A stretch of DNA of 64,000 bases, from assembly GCA_018242665.1 (NCBI GenBank), contig JAFEBL010000011.1, positions 62,001 to 126,000 on the forward strand, given 5' to 3'. Shown one piece after another: positions 7,901 through 16,365 of the stretch. This DNA comes from Nitrospira sp. (GTDB lineage: Bacteria > Nitrospirota > Nitrospiria > Nitrospirales > Nitrospiraceae). The first letter of the stretch is position 1, and the number at the start of each line of letters is the position of its first letter. Both the position numbers and the translations under genes were made by a program. Under the pieces are notes generated by a model. That model had not been told where the DNA came from. It did no database searches and worked only from the letters and a program-made list of their open reading frames with translations.

Positions 7901-10596
7901 TCGGGATCGTCGAGTTTCAATCCTCGCCCGTCTGTAAGGACGGGCGCTATGCTCTCGGAGTTTCGCCGTCATGGTGTGTCTCCCGGTGTTTCAATCCTCG
8001 CCCGTCTGTAAGGACGGGCGCTATGTTCATCACGCGGGTGACCTTGATGTCTTTCAGTGTTTCAATCCTCGCCCGTCTGTAAGGACGGGCGCTATATGTC
8101 ACGGTACCACTCCTGCCACTGAGGCAGTAGTTTCAATCCTCGCCCGTCTGTAAGGACGGGCGCTATAGAGACGCGCCCCCGCTCCGAATGGGACTGTCCC
8201 GTTTCAATCCTCGCCCGTCTGTAAGGACGGGCGCTATTTTTCTGGCGAGTAATGTTGCTGCACGGCTTTGAGGTTTCAATCCTCGCCCGTCTGTAAGGAC
8301 GGGCGCTATGGCCTCAAAGTTAGCCCAGAAACCTAACTCGTCGAAGTTTCAATCCTCGCCCGTCTGTAAGGACGGGCGCTATCATTGTCGATGTGATCGA
8401 GGTAGGCCCAGCGCTGGGTTTCAATCCTCGCCCGTCTGTAAGGACGGGCGCTATAGTGCCTTGACCCCTCTCATGTTCAGCGCCGCTTGTTTCAATCCTC
8501 GCCCGTCTGTAAGGACGGGCGCTATCAACGGCTCCCCCTCATTTCATGTTCGTTAGCAAGTTTCAATCCTCGCCCGTCTGTAAGGACGGGCGCTATTTCA
8601 ATGTGCGTACCCACATCGTGCATGAGCCGTTGTTTCAATCCTCGCCCGTCTGTAAGGACGGGCGCTATGTGCCAGCCACGGTCAGCCCGTCGCCCCCGAC
8701 GATGTTTCAATCCTCGCCCGTCTGTAAGGACGGGCGCTATTTCAGGTAGCCATGCTCTAGCTCGGTATCTGCCTTGTTTCAATCCTCGCCCGTCTGTAAG
8801 GACGGGCGCTATTGTCGCGGAGCCGCACTGTGCAATCTGACCGCAAGGTTTCAATCCTCGCCCGTCTGTAAGGACGGGCGCTATGCCGTCAGGCCCACGC
8901 ATCCGCCTGGGGCTGTAGCGTTTCAATCCTCGCCCGTCTGTAAGGACGGGCGCTATAGTGCAGGCGCTCGCCATACACGCGGACCACGGTGTTTCAATCC
9001 TCGCCCGTCTGTAAGGACGGGCGCTATATTTTCCAACTGGATCTGGACGGAGACCTATGGAGGTTTCAATCCTCGCCCGTCTGTAAGGACGGGCGCTATA
9101 GAGTCGCCGGTTCAAGGATGGTCGGCCGAGCGTGTTTCAATCCTCGCCCGTCTGTAAGGACGGGCGCTATGCACAGCAAGTTGATTTGCGGATGCAGGAG
9201 GTTGTTTCAATCCTCGCCCGTCTGTAAGGACGGGCGCTATACCGTGCCCTTGGCCTTCTTCCACTTGTAGTTCATGTTTCAATCCTCGCCCGTCTGTAAG
9301 GACGGGCGCTATTCAAAACCGCCATTCGCTGGGGGGCCGCACACACGTTTCAATCCTCGCCCGTCTGTAAGGACGGGCGCTATGCCAGAGATTGGAGATA
9401 CGGTGCAGGTTATCACGTTTCAATCCTCGCCCGTCTGTAAGGACGGGCGCTATTAAGCTTCGCCTCCATCTCCAAAGTGTCGGCATCGTTTCAATCCTCG
9501 CCCGTCTGTAAGGACGGGCGCTATGTCCTGCCCATTCCCCCTTGGAGTGCTTGAGATAAGTTTCAATCCTCGCCCGTCTGTAAGGACGGGCGCTATAAGA
9601 TCGGCAATGCACCGATGCCTATTGGGGGGCTGTTTCAATCCTCGCCCGTCTGTAAGGACGGGCGCTATGTGGCTGTCGAAGATCACGCCGTCGCCGATGG
9701 TGGTTTCAATCCTCGCCCGTCTGTAAGGACGGGCGCTATGCACCAGGTGATGGGCAGAGAGCCGGGATTGGTGTTTCAATCCTCGCCCGTCTGTAAGGAC
9801 GGGCGCTATCCACCAAATTGGTCTTGCCGGTCCTTGCGGCGAGGTTTCAATCCTCGCCCGTCTGTAAGGACGGGCGCTATGCGGCATGGCGCGATCTGTG
9901 AGCCCTGCCTCGAAAAGTTTCAATCCTCGCCCGTCTGTAAGGACGGGCGCTATGTTCGAGTTCCGCCGTCGGGCCAGCCATGCTCATGTTTCAATCCTCG
10001 CCCGTCTGTAAGGACGGGCGCTATCCGCCGTGCCTGCGCTGCCCAATGGTTTCGCAATGTTTCAATCCTCGCCCGTCTGTAAGGACGGGCGCTATTCCCC
10101 ATGCGTGTATGGTAGAGGTCTTGTTTGTCGTGTTTCAATCCTCGCCCGTCTGTAAGGACGGGCGCTATGACGGTCGGTTGCATGTGTTTCTGGGGGAGGG
10201 GTCGTTTCAATCCTCGCCCGTCTGTAAGGACGGGCGCTATTCATTAGCCGCTGCCGTGGCCTCAAAGCTATCCCAGTTTCAATCCTCGCCCGTCTGTAAG
10301 GACGGGCGCTATAGGCCGCTGTCGCCGCCGTTCGCGTAGCCTACGCGTTTCAATCCTCGCCCGTCTGTAAGGACGGGCGCTATATCGGTCGGACGGACGT
10401 GCTCTCGGGATTCGCGTGTTTCAATCCTCGCCCGTCTGTAAGGACGGGCGCTATTACTGTGCTGTACTTTACATTCATGAGACTGATCGGTTTCAATCCT
10501 CGCCCGTCTGTAAGGACGGGCGCTATCATCGAGCCGAGATACATCAATGCCGAACTTTCGTTTCAATCCTCGCCCGTCTGTAAGGACGGGCGCTAT
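4988..10596 (-). CRISPR. Type I-C CRISPR array: 78 intact 37-bp repeats plus one degenerate end repeat, 78 spacers
   Basis: On the plus strand each repeat begins GTTTCAATCCTCGCCCGTC and ends AAGGACGGGCGCTAT, with starts from 5058 to 10560. As far as I can read, the 78 are identical. Spacers are 33-37 bp (mostly 34-35). The repeat carries an 8-bp perfect stem (CGCCCGTC/GACGGGCG, 6-nt loop). The GGATTGAAAC end is 3' on the minus strand, so transcription should be minus, from the cas2 side. A degenerate repeat (4988-5024, 8 differences) caps the opposite end, which confirms polarity. Spacer 7092-7126 is repeated exactly at 8383-8417. The array directly follows the cas operon, whose Cas5 would process the transcript in type I-C. 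Confidence 0.98.
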
Positions 10597-10774
10597 GGCG
10601 CGAACAAAAATCCATGAAATCCCGCCAGGTTTGCCTCAAGTCGGCGCGAACCTGCTGGAATCACATGGGAACGGTGACAATACTTGGGTGTCACCTGATG
10701 AATTCTCCTTTCATTTCCAAAACTTCTCGTCTGCGCGATCCCACGCGTTATCTGTCAGCGCTTATGGTTCGCGT
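10597..10774 (-). promoter_or_regulatory. CRISPR leader
   Basis: The 178-bp noncoding stretch between cas2 and the first (youngest) repeat. GGCGCGAAC touches the first repeat (10597-10605) and recurs at 10643-10651. A related inverted copy lies at 10766-10773 beside the cas2 stop. An inverted repeat GGTGACA/TGTCACC (10673-10679 and 10689-10695, 9-nt loop) sits in the middle. These are candidate adaptation-complex or host-factor sites. I see no convincing -35/-10 pair, so the array promoter is not located. Confidence 0.75.
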
Positions 10775-11065
10775 TTACAAAACCAATGGCTCATCAAAAT
10801 CGACTGACGTGTCCACACCGAACACCTGCACATATTTTTCCTTGGGCTCCACCAATCGGTACACCCGCAAACTGTCTTCCTTCTCATCGATGATCTCGAC
10901 AAGGCATCGGACGAGTTCTTCAAACTGCATCTCACTCAGCACACACTCGAAGACTGATTTCTGCACCCGTTGCCCGAAATTCTTGCAGGCCTGTGCAACC
11001 TTGCGCAGGCGGCGGCGTCCTCCAGCCGATTCTGTCGCCACATCATATGCAACCAGGACGTTCAT
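10775..11065 (-). CDS. cas2: CRISPR-associated endoribonuclease-fold protein Cas2
   Basis: 96 aa, typical Cas2 length. It begins MNVLVAYDVATES with the conserved Asp of the beta1 strand (YDV), then RRLRKVAQACKNFGQRVQKS and VFECVLSEMQFEEL, matching the ferredoxin-fold Cas2 of type I-C loci. Cas2 bridges two Cas1 dimers in the spacer-integration complex. It starts 8 bp after cas1 ends and is the last cas gene before the leader. Confidence 0.96.
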   Translation of the reverse strand: MNVLVAYDVATESAGGRRRLRKVAQACKNFGQRVQKSVFECVLSEMQFEELVRCLVEIIDEKEDSLRVYRLVEPKEKYVQVFGVDTSVDFDEPLVL

Positions 11066-11073
11066 TCCGCTTC

Positions 11074-12105
11074 CTATCGAAAGAGAAAGGGTGGATAGGC
11101 GTTTAGGTCTCCGCGCAGCACCCGGGCTAGTAAGCGGGCCTGCACGTGGGGGACTAATCCTAATGGCATCTTTTGATCGAGGACCGGGTGGGTGATCTCT
11201 TCCTGCTTACGCTTTTGATAGGCCACGATGACCTCCTTGCGGGCGGCATCCTCGAGATGCACCGCCCCGCCTGGCCGCGCATGAAACTGGCTGGCGGCTA
11301 CCTGTTTACGGTTGATCAATGTGAGTGCGAGCCGATCGGCAAAGACACTCCGCAACTCTTCCATAAGGTCCAGCGCCAGCGCGGCTCGTCCAGGACGCAG
11401 GGCATGTAAGTAACCCATTTGTGGATCGAGACCCACGCCTTCCAGCGCCGCCACACAATCGTTCATCAGGAGTGCGTAGAGAAATGACAAGAGTGCATTG
11501 ACCGGATCGGTTGGAGGTCGCCGGTTTCGGCCATTCAGTGCAAACACGGCACGATCCTCACGGACCATGCGATCAAAGGTCGCAAAGTATTTTCGCGCGG
11601 CTTCGCCCTCCAAGCCGCGAAGGTGTTCCAGGTCCGGTGAGAGAGGCACGCGCCCCAGCACGTTCGCCAGCGCTTCGGCAGTCTGCCGCAACGCATCACC
11701 GTCATCGGATTGATCGCTTTCCCGCGCAGCCCGCAACACAATCTGCCGGCTGTTCTGGATTTTTCCAGCCACCACATTTCGAGCGATTGATAGGGTCTTG
11801 TCGACACTGCCCATAGCCGCATGCTGGGCGCAACGCAAGAGCACGTTGCCTGAGATCGGTCCTTCGACGCGTGCCTGAAAACGGCCATTGCGATCGAGAA
11901 ACACCACGAACCGGCCATCTTGGGCGCAGCGCGCCAGCGCCGCCGGACTCACCAGCACGTCACCGAAACAGACGATGCCGCCCAGGTGATGGATCGGCAC
12001 CTGTAGTTTCGTTTCCCGCTCGACCTCGACACGTAGCGTGTCGTGATCAAGCCGGAGATAGGCCCCTTCAGTCGTGAGATACAGGGTGTTCAGCAATTGA
12101 TGCAT
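11074..12105 (-). CDS. cas1: CRISPR-associated integrase Cas1 (type I-C)
   Basis: 343 aa from the ATG at 12105. The start MHQLLNTLYLTTEGAYLRLD matches type I-C Cas1 N-termini. An upstream in-frame start would overlap cas4 and add unconserved residues. Expected metal ligands are visible: E166 (LRGLEGEAARKYF), H234 (MGYLHALRPGR) and D246 (ALALDLMEELR). Catalyses integration of new spacers at the leader-proximal repeat with Cas2. The gene begins 7 nt after the cas4 stop. Confidence 0.96.
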   Translation of the reverse strand: MHQLLNTLYLTTEGAYLRLDHDTLRVEVERETKLQVPIHHLGGIVCFGDVLVSPAALARCAQDGRFVVFLDRNGRFQARVEGPISGNVLLRCAQHAAMGSVDKTLSIARNVVAGKIQNSRQIVLRAARESDQSDDGDALRQTAEALANVLGRVPLSPDLEHLRGLEGEAARKYFATFDRMVREDRAVFALNGRNRRPPTDPVNALLSFLYALLMNDCVAALEGVGLDPQMGYLHALRPGRAALALDLMEELRSVFADRLALTLINRKQVAASQFHARPGGAVHLEDAARKEVIVAYQKRKQEEITHPVLDQKMPLGLVPHVQARLLARVLRGDLNAYPPFLFR

Positions 12106-12112
12106 CGGCAAC

Positions 12113-12745
12113 TCAGCGCGAGTCTTGCGGCACAAATAGGGTACGGATCAATGCCTCTGCGCGTTGTCGCTCGCCGATTACCGACGGCATGCAGGCCTCG
12201 ATCAAGGAGCAATGTTTACACCGTGCATCGTTCACGGGAGATGGAATCGTTTTAGCCGCTATCATGGCGCGGATTTGCGCCAGAACCTCGACGACTCGGT
12301 CACGCAATTCCGCTGTGAAGGCCACTTCTCTCCGCCGCCGGGAACTATGGTGATAAATCGCACCTCCCGGGACCGCCTTGCCGGTCATCTCCTCTAGGCA
12401 GATCGCCTGAGCACACAATTGAAGGTCATCATGTTCCTTCTCTCGGCGTGGGCCATGCTTGTATTCCACCGGGTACGGCACGTCGCCATGAAACTCCACC
12501 ACATCGGCTCTGCCGATCAATCCGAGTCGCTTCGACCAGAGCGGAACCGCCCGCTCCACGCGCACCCCATCCACCATTTCAGACTCCGGCTCATCCACGC
12601 GCTGATGCACTGCCTGCCCGCGTAGCGTGTAGAGGTTCTCGTCGAATGTCTGTTCGATGTGAATCAATGCCCACTGCCGCGGGCAGTAGCTGTAATGTTC
12701 CAGAGCGGAGATCATGATGGGATCGTCTTGGTCCGACGCGGCCAC
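12113..12745 (-). CDS. cas4: CRISPR-associated exonuclease Cas4
   Basis: 210 aa. The RecB-like nuclease core is seen at GRADVVEF (D81) and PVEYKHG (E94, K96). The iron-sulfur cluster cysteines are C21 (HYSYCPRQW) and C176, C179 and C185 (CKHCSLIEAC). Cas4 trims prespacers and selects those with the correct PAM together with Cas1-Cas2. The start is a GTG at 12745 that overlaps the cas7 TAG by one base, so translational coupling is likely. Confidence 0.95.
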   Translation of the reverse strand: MAASDQDDPIMISALEHYSYCPRQWALIHIEQTFDENLYTLRGQAVHQRVDEPESEMVDGVRVERAVPLWSKRLGLIGRADVVEFHGDVPYPVEYKHGPRREKEHDDLQLCAQAICLEEMTGKAVPGGAIYHHSSRRRREVAFTAELRDRVVEVLAQIRAMIAAKTIPSPVNDARCKHCSLIEACMPSVIGERQRAEALIRTLFVPQDSR

Positions 12746-13848
12746 TATCCAACCTTGCTGATAAAGGTTACACCCGGAAAGCCGGTCATTGGCCCTACAG
12801 TCGGTGCTGTAACTGCATAGTCGTTAAAATTTCTGGGCGGGCCATTGCTGCCATTCGTTCGACGAATCTGGATAAGCTCAAACAGTTTGTGCGCGGGGGC
12901 GTTGCCCAGCTCCGAATCATGTTTAAAAATGTAAAGTCCTCGCGTTGTCATCTCACCTCGGGCAGCGGAACGGTCATGTTCAAACATACTGCTCAATGCT
13001 TCCCAGAGAAGATCAAGGTCCGTATCGGAAAATTTAGTCTGCTTGGCCAGGAAGGAGGAGACAAACCCATGTGCCATGTAAAGCCCATAGGGAACGGTGA
13101 ACTTTCGTCCCATAGTTCGGTTGTCGCCCTGTTGTTTTTCCGCCTCGACCTCAGTAGCCACCGCCATTCGTGTGATCGAATGTTCAGAAGCCACAATGGG
13201 ATCTATGGACCGTGCAAAAGTGAGTTGTACGGGTCCACGCACCTGGCCGCAGTTGGGAGCGGATTTGAGAGAAAGAACGGCCCCAAAAGTTCTGATATCA
13301 AAAAAGGTCTCGCACATCTTGTTTCTGCCTTGATCAGATTCCTCTCGTGTCGGCTTCCTGGCTTTCGCTTCTTTGAGTGTCTTGTTCAAAAATGTCTTGA
13401 CTGACTTCGGCAATTCATTCTCTTTAATCCACTGCTGGACTTCTTTTTTATCTAAGACGCCAGACACCATAAGGGAAGCACTTCCATCTTCCTCAATGGT
13501 AACTTCCAATCCCTCAGGAAGAGCCAACTCGCCTAGATGCTCTGCCACGTCAGGTGGAATGGGAATGGTCATGTCTTCACCAAGAGAGATGCCAAGATCT
13601 TTGAATGCCTGCACATGCGAACTGCCGAGAACGGCGCGCTCTTTCACATAAATATCAAAAGGCCTGACATAACCGTGCTTCATTGCAATGAAGTTTCTCA
13701 CCTTGCGCTTTAAGCTCACATCCGTAACCAGCCCCCGACCGGTTTCAGCATCCAAGCGCGGCAAGTTGCCAGCATCGGGATCGCCGTTGGGATTGCCATC
13801 CTTCACGTCGAACAACAACACAAAGTCGTAGCGATTTGAAATGCTCAT
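12745..13848 (-). CDS. cas7: Cascade backbone protein Cas7 (Csd2, type I-C) with an insertion
   Basis: Backbone subunit that polymerises along the crRNA. The N-terminal block [20 protein letters not shown], the middle block [11 protein letters not shown], and [17 protein letters not shown] and [13 protein letters not shown] are classic Csd2. At 367 aa it is longer than the usual ~290. The excess maps to about residues 87-172, between [10 protein letters not shown] and [12 protein letters not shown], and is partly charged helix ([15 protein letters not shown]). I chose the second ATG (13848) because AAGGAG lies 7 nt upstream of it; the first ATG (13854) is only 1 nt away from that motif. Confidence 0.93.
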   Translation of the reverse strand: MSISNRYDFVLLFDVKDGNPNGDPDAGNLPRLDAETGRGLVTDVSLKRKVRNFIAMKHGYVRPFDIYVKERAVLGSSHVQAFKDLGISLGEDMTIPIPPDVAEHLGELALPEGLEVTIEEDGSASLMVSGVLDKKEVQQWIKENELPKSVKTFLNKTLKEAKARKPTREESDQGRNKMCETFFDIRTFGAVLSLKSAPNCGQVRGPVQLTFARSIDPIVASEHSITRMAVATEVEAEKQQGDNRTMGRKFTVPYGLYMAHGFVSSFLAKQTKFSDTDLDLLWEALSSMFEHDRSAARGEMTTRGLYIFKHDSELGNAPAHKLFELIQIRRTNGSNGPPRNFNDYAVTAPTVGPMTGFPGVTFISKVG

Positions 13849-13859
13849 GTTCATTCTCC

Positions 13860-14252
13860 TTACTCTGAATGATTTGGGGAAAAGAAATTATGGCGCTGGT
13901 GGTAATACCCCACAGCAAATCGGCCTTGATCAGAGATGGCCATATAAGAAGGAAATGGATTTGTAGCTGGCAACTTACTTGTAATATCGTCCACGAGCTT
14001 TTCAAGACGCACAGCAATGCCTTTTCTGCCTGACTTGGCGGCCTTAGAGATGTGGTGAGGATAAAGCCTCAATAATTGAGGGAACACCGTTACGGGTGTT
14101 GCTGATGCCGCACCGTAGAAGCGATCACGTATTGTTGTATTAGTACCGGGATTAGTTTTTGTGGAATGGGCAGCCCACTGAGCTTCTTCGAGCACAAAGA
14201 ATAATCGTCCTAGAAGATAGGCCACATCGGTGTTGTCTTCATCCAGAGACAT
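13860..14252 (-). CDS. cas11c: Cas11c small subunit, predicted internal translation product of cas8c
   Basis: Same frame and stop as cas8c, starting at Met458 of that protein (product begins [18 protein letters not shown], 130 aa). An AAAAGGAG motif (14266-14259) ends 6 nt before this ATG (14252), a near-ideal Shine-Dalgarno in the middle of a coding frame. Internal translation of the Cas8c C-terminus to give a separate Cas11 small subunit is established for type I-C systems. The placement here is my inference from the motif and the ~120-130 aa size. Confidence 0.7.
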   Translation of the reverse strand: MSLDEDNTDVAYLLGRLFFVLEEAQWAAHSTKTNPGTNTTIRDRFYGAASATPVTVFPQLLRLYPHHISKAAKSGRKGIAVRLEKLVDDITSKLPATNPFPSYMAISDQGRFAVGYYHQRHNFFSPNHSE

Positions 14253-15623
14253 TAGTAGCTCCTTTTCATGAGTCTTTCTGGCCCTATTCAGGCAAGCCTT
14301 TACAATGGCCGAACGCGGGTATGTTACCTCGCGTTCGGCCCGGATACGGCGTACTGCATTCTGTAACAACGATGATGGATAAGGCTGCCCCGAGAGAATG
14401 GCCCGCATGAGTTCCCCCCCAAGATTGGGCGGAATGTTGTCACTCTTGTTCTGTGTAGCAGTGGCAACCAGAAGCCGCCACAAGGAAAGGTAGCGTTTCT
14501 CGTATGGTGGGCAGTCAATCTCAATGTCATCGAAGTGCTGTTGAATGTTCTTTACTAACTTTGCCACGGTTCCTACATGCCAGAACCGAATAGCAATGCG
14601 TGCGGCATTTGGGCTTAACCCAAGCACGAAGAAACGTGTTTGCACGTCATCGACCGGCGCTATACCGTGCTTAGGAGCTTCATACAGCGCTTTAATGGCT
14701 CGCGCATTGCGATCTGGATCATCTTTGGGCGGCTCGCCGAAAAGGTCAGCGAACTGATCTTCCAATGAACTCGGCTTATCCGCCCAAAATACGGTGGAGG
14801 CGTCGCCTATCTGAATGCGTTGTTTACTATCTCTTGCCAATAGGTAATTGAGCGCTGTCGTGTAGGCAAAGGCTGCTTTTTCACCAACCGGCGCGTTGCC
14901 GCCTTGCTCCTTACCCCACGAAGTAAAGGAGGGCAAGTTGAACGACACAACATTGGCTCCGGAAGTTTGAGCTCCCCAAACACCTTTAATAGGAGGATGT
15001 AGACGTTCTATCTTCACCTTTTGACCTGTAAGGAGGCAGATCCCATCACCACCTTTCCCGCTCTCTGCCTCGTTCAAGGCGTTAATGACTGATGGACGCT
15101 GACACACAAGCTCGAGATCGCCTTGCAAACGAAACGTCATGTTTGGATTGGTGCTCCTTATCTCCTTCCATATCTCGCCGAACCTCTCCAGATCAGCAGG
15201 CTTGGTCTGATCGATGAACTTTAAGACGGCCTGAACACCTTCATCGGTTTGAACTCTTTCCGACAGAGCTTTCACGGCATCAACGAATGCCGCATGCATG
15301 TCTTTCAGGCGGTCTTCATACTCCCTCTCTTTGCCCTTGCCTCTCCTGTCAGTTAGTTTCTGCTCATCTGGCAACCCGAGGACATACTCCGCATTGCCCC
15401 AGAGTATGTTGGCAGCTACATTGACAGACTTTTTTGCTGCTTGGGGAATGAGATAATTCTTTGCTCGTTTCTTTTTTCCATCGAGAGTGCGAGTATCTTC
15501 GATCTGAACTGCTGAGCCGTTCTTGCTCACCTCGATCACGAATGGAATTTCCTTAGACTCGAATCCCTCTCGCGGCAGATCCGGTTTTCGCTGATAGTAG
15601 TCGTAGAGTGCTTGGAGGATCAT
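13860..15623 (-). CDS. cas8c: Cascade large subunit Cas8c (Csd1)
   Basis: 587 aa, the normal Csd1 length. It starts [12 protein letters not shown] and contains ICLLTGQ, the [20 protein letters not shown] and [12 protein letters not shown] blocks, and [20 protein letters not shown], all typical of Csd1. It recognises the PAM and holds the R-loop in the type I-C effector. The ATG overlaps the cas5 stop (ATGA). Its C-terminal ~130 residues probably double as Cas11c. Confidence 0.96.
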   Translation of the reverse strand: MILQALYDYYQRKPDLPREGFESKEIPFVIEVSKNGSAVQIEDTRTLDGKKKRAKNYLIPQAAKKSVNVAANILWGNAEYVLGLPDEQKLTDRRGKGKEREYEDRLKDMHAAFVDAVKALSERVQTDEGVQAVLKFIDQTKPADLERFGEIWKEIRSTNPNMTFRLQGDLELVCQRPSVINALNEAESGKGGDGICLLTGQKVKIERLHPPIKGVWGAQTSGANVVSFNLPSFTSWGKEQGGNAPVGEKAAFAYTTALNYLLARDSKQRIQIGDASTVFWADKPSSLEDQFADLFGEPPKDDPDRNARAIKALYEAPKHGIAPVDDVQTRFFVLGLSPNAARIAIRFWHVGTVAKLVKNIQQHFDDIEIDCPPYEKRYLSLWRLLVATATQNKSDNIPPNLGGELMRAILSGQPYPSSLLQNAVRRIRAEREVTYPRSAIVKACLNRARKTHEKELLMSLDEDNTDVAYLLGRLFFVLEEAQWAAHSTKTNPGTNTTIRDRFYGAASATPVTVFPQLLRLYPHHISKAAKSGRKGIAVRLEKLVDDITSKLPATNPFPSYMAISDQGRFAVGYYHQRHNFFSPNHSE

Positions 15624-16357
15624 CCCCGCACCTCTTCACTCTCCCATGCAGGGACTACGACGGCACCATTGACCATACGGGCTGGGAAGAAGCGCGGTTT
15701 GGGGTGGGCGGAAACGCTGTAATCCAAGTCGTACAGCATCCAGCCAAGGTCTCGCGTTTCTTCGATAGGTTGCGGTTCCTCTCTCATGTCCTCTACCAGT
15801 CGGAATGAACAGGCAAACTCGCGGCAACCGAGGTAGGGCTGATTGACACATTGGCCTCGTGACGCTCTCCGCTCAAACATGCTTAAGAACTTGACAGCAT
15901 TGTTATCAGGCATCGCGCACAGATCCTCTTCCCCTCGATTGACTGTGGCCTTAGAAAGGTGTGGAAAATGAGGCTTATGAAAACTAGGATCGCGGAGTTC
16001 AAAGTAGGCGTGTAGACGGTAGGCCACATCGCGCAGGAATAGTCCAGCTCGTTGTTGACGTTCATCCTCGACGTAAAACCCCAAGTCGCCGGAGCCCGAA
16101 CCCATTGCAGTCTGAACATTCCTGGTCGATGCTATAGCCCCGACTTCATTGCGACGGACGCTGATCCACCTGATGGGCTTCAGTACTTCAATTCTAGTCA
16201 CTCGCCATTGGAGAGCTGGTTTCCAGATGATCGCCTCGAAGATCGCTCGGGCAGCCGATGGTGTCATCACGTCGTAAGAGACACGCTCGACCTTCATTTC
16301 TGGTCGCGTAAAGCAGGCAAAGTCTCCTGCCACTTCAAGACAATAGGATTTGTGCAT
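15620..16357 (-). CDS. cas5: Cas5 (Cas5d/Cas5c), pre-crRNA endoribonuclease of type I-C
   Basis: 245 aa. The N-terminal HKSYCLEVAGDFACFTRPEM, then MKVERVSYDVMTPSAARAIF, is the Cas5d signature. Type I-C lacks Cas6, and Cas5d both cuts the repeat RNA and caps the 5' handle. I prefer the ATG at 16357, which has GAGGA about 5 nt upstream and places the start next to the conserved SYCLE motif. The alternative ATG at 16369 overlaps the cas3 stop as ATGA and would add four residues. Confidence 0.95.
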   Translation of the reverse strand: MHKSYCLEVAGDFACFTRPEMKVERVSYDVMTPSAARAIFEAIIWKPALQWRVTRIEVLKPIRWISVRRNEVGAIASTRNVQTAMGSGSGDLGFYVEDERQQRAGLFLRDVAYRLHAYFELRDPSFHKPHFPHLSKATVNRGEEDLCAMPDNNAVKFLSMFERRASRGQCVNQPYLGCREFACSFRLVEDMREEPQPIEETRDLGWMLYDLDYSVSAHPKPRFFPARMVNGAVVVPAWESEEVRG

Positions 16358-16365
16358 AGCGTTCC

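Noticed and set aside
7951-9987. A 12 of 13 bp match (GAGTTYCGCCGTC) between two spacers
   Set aside because: A match of this length is expected by chance in an array this large and gives no PAM information.
5058-10596. Many open frames on both strands across the array, with recurring peptides such as FNPRPSVRTGA
   Set aside because: They are translations of the CRISPR repeats: repeat plus spacer is often close to 72 bp, a multiple of three, so frames stay open by chance.
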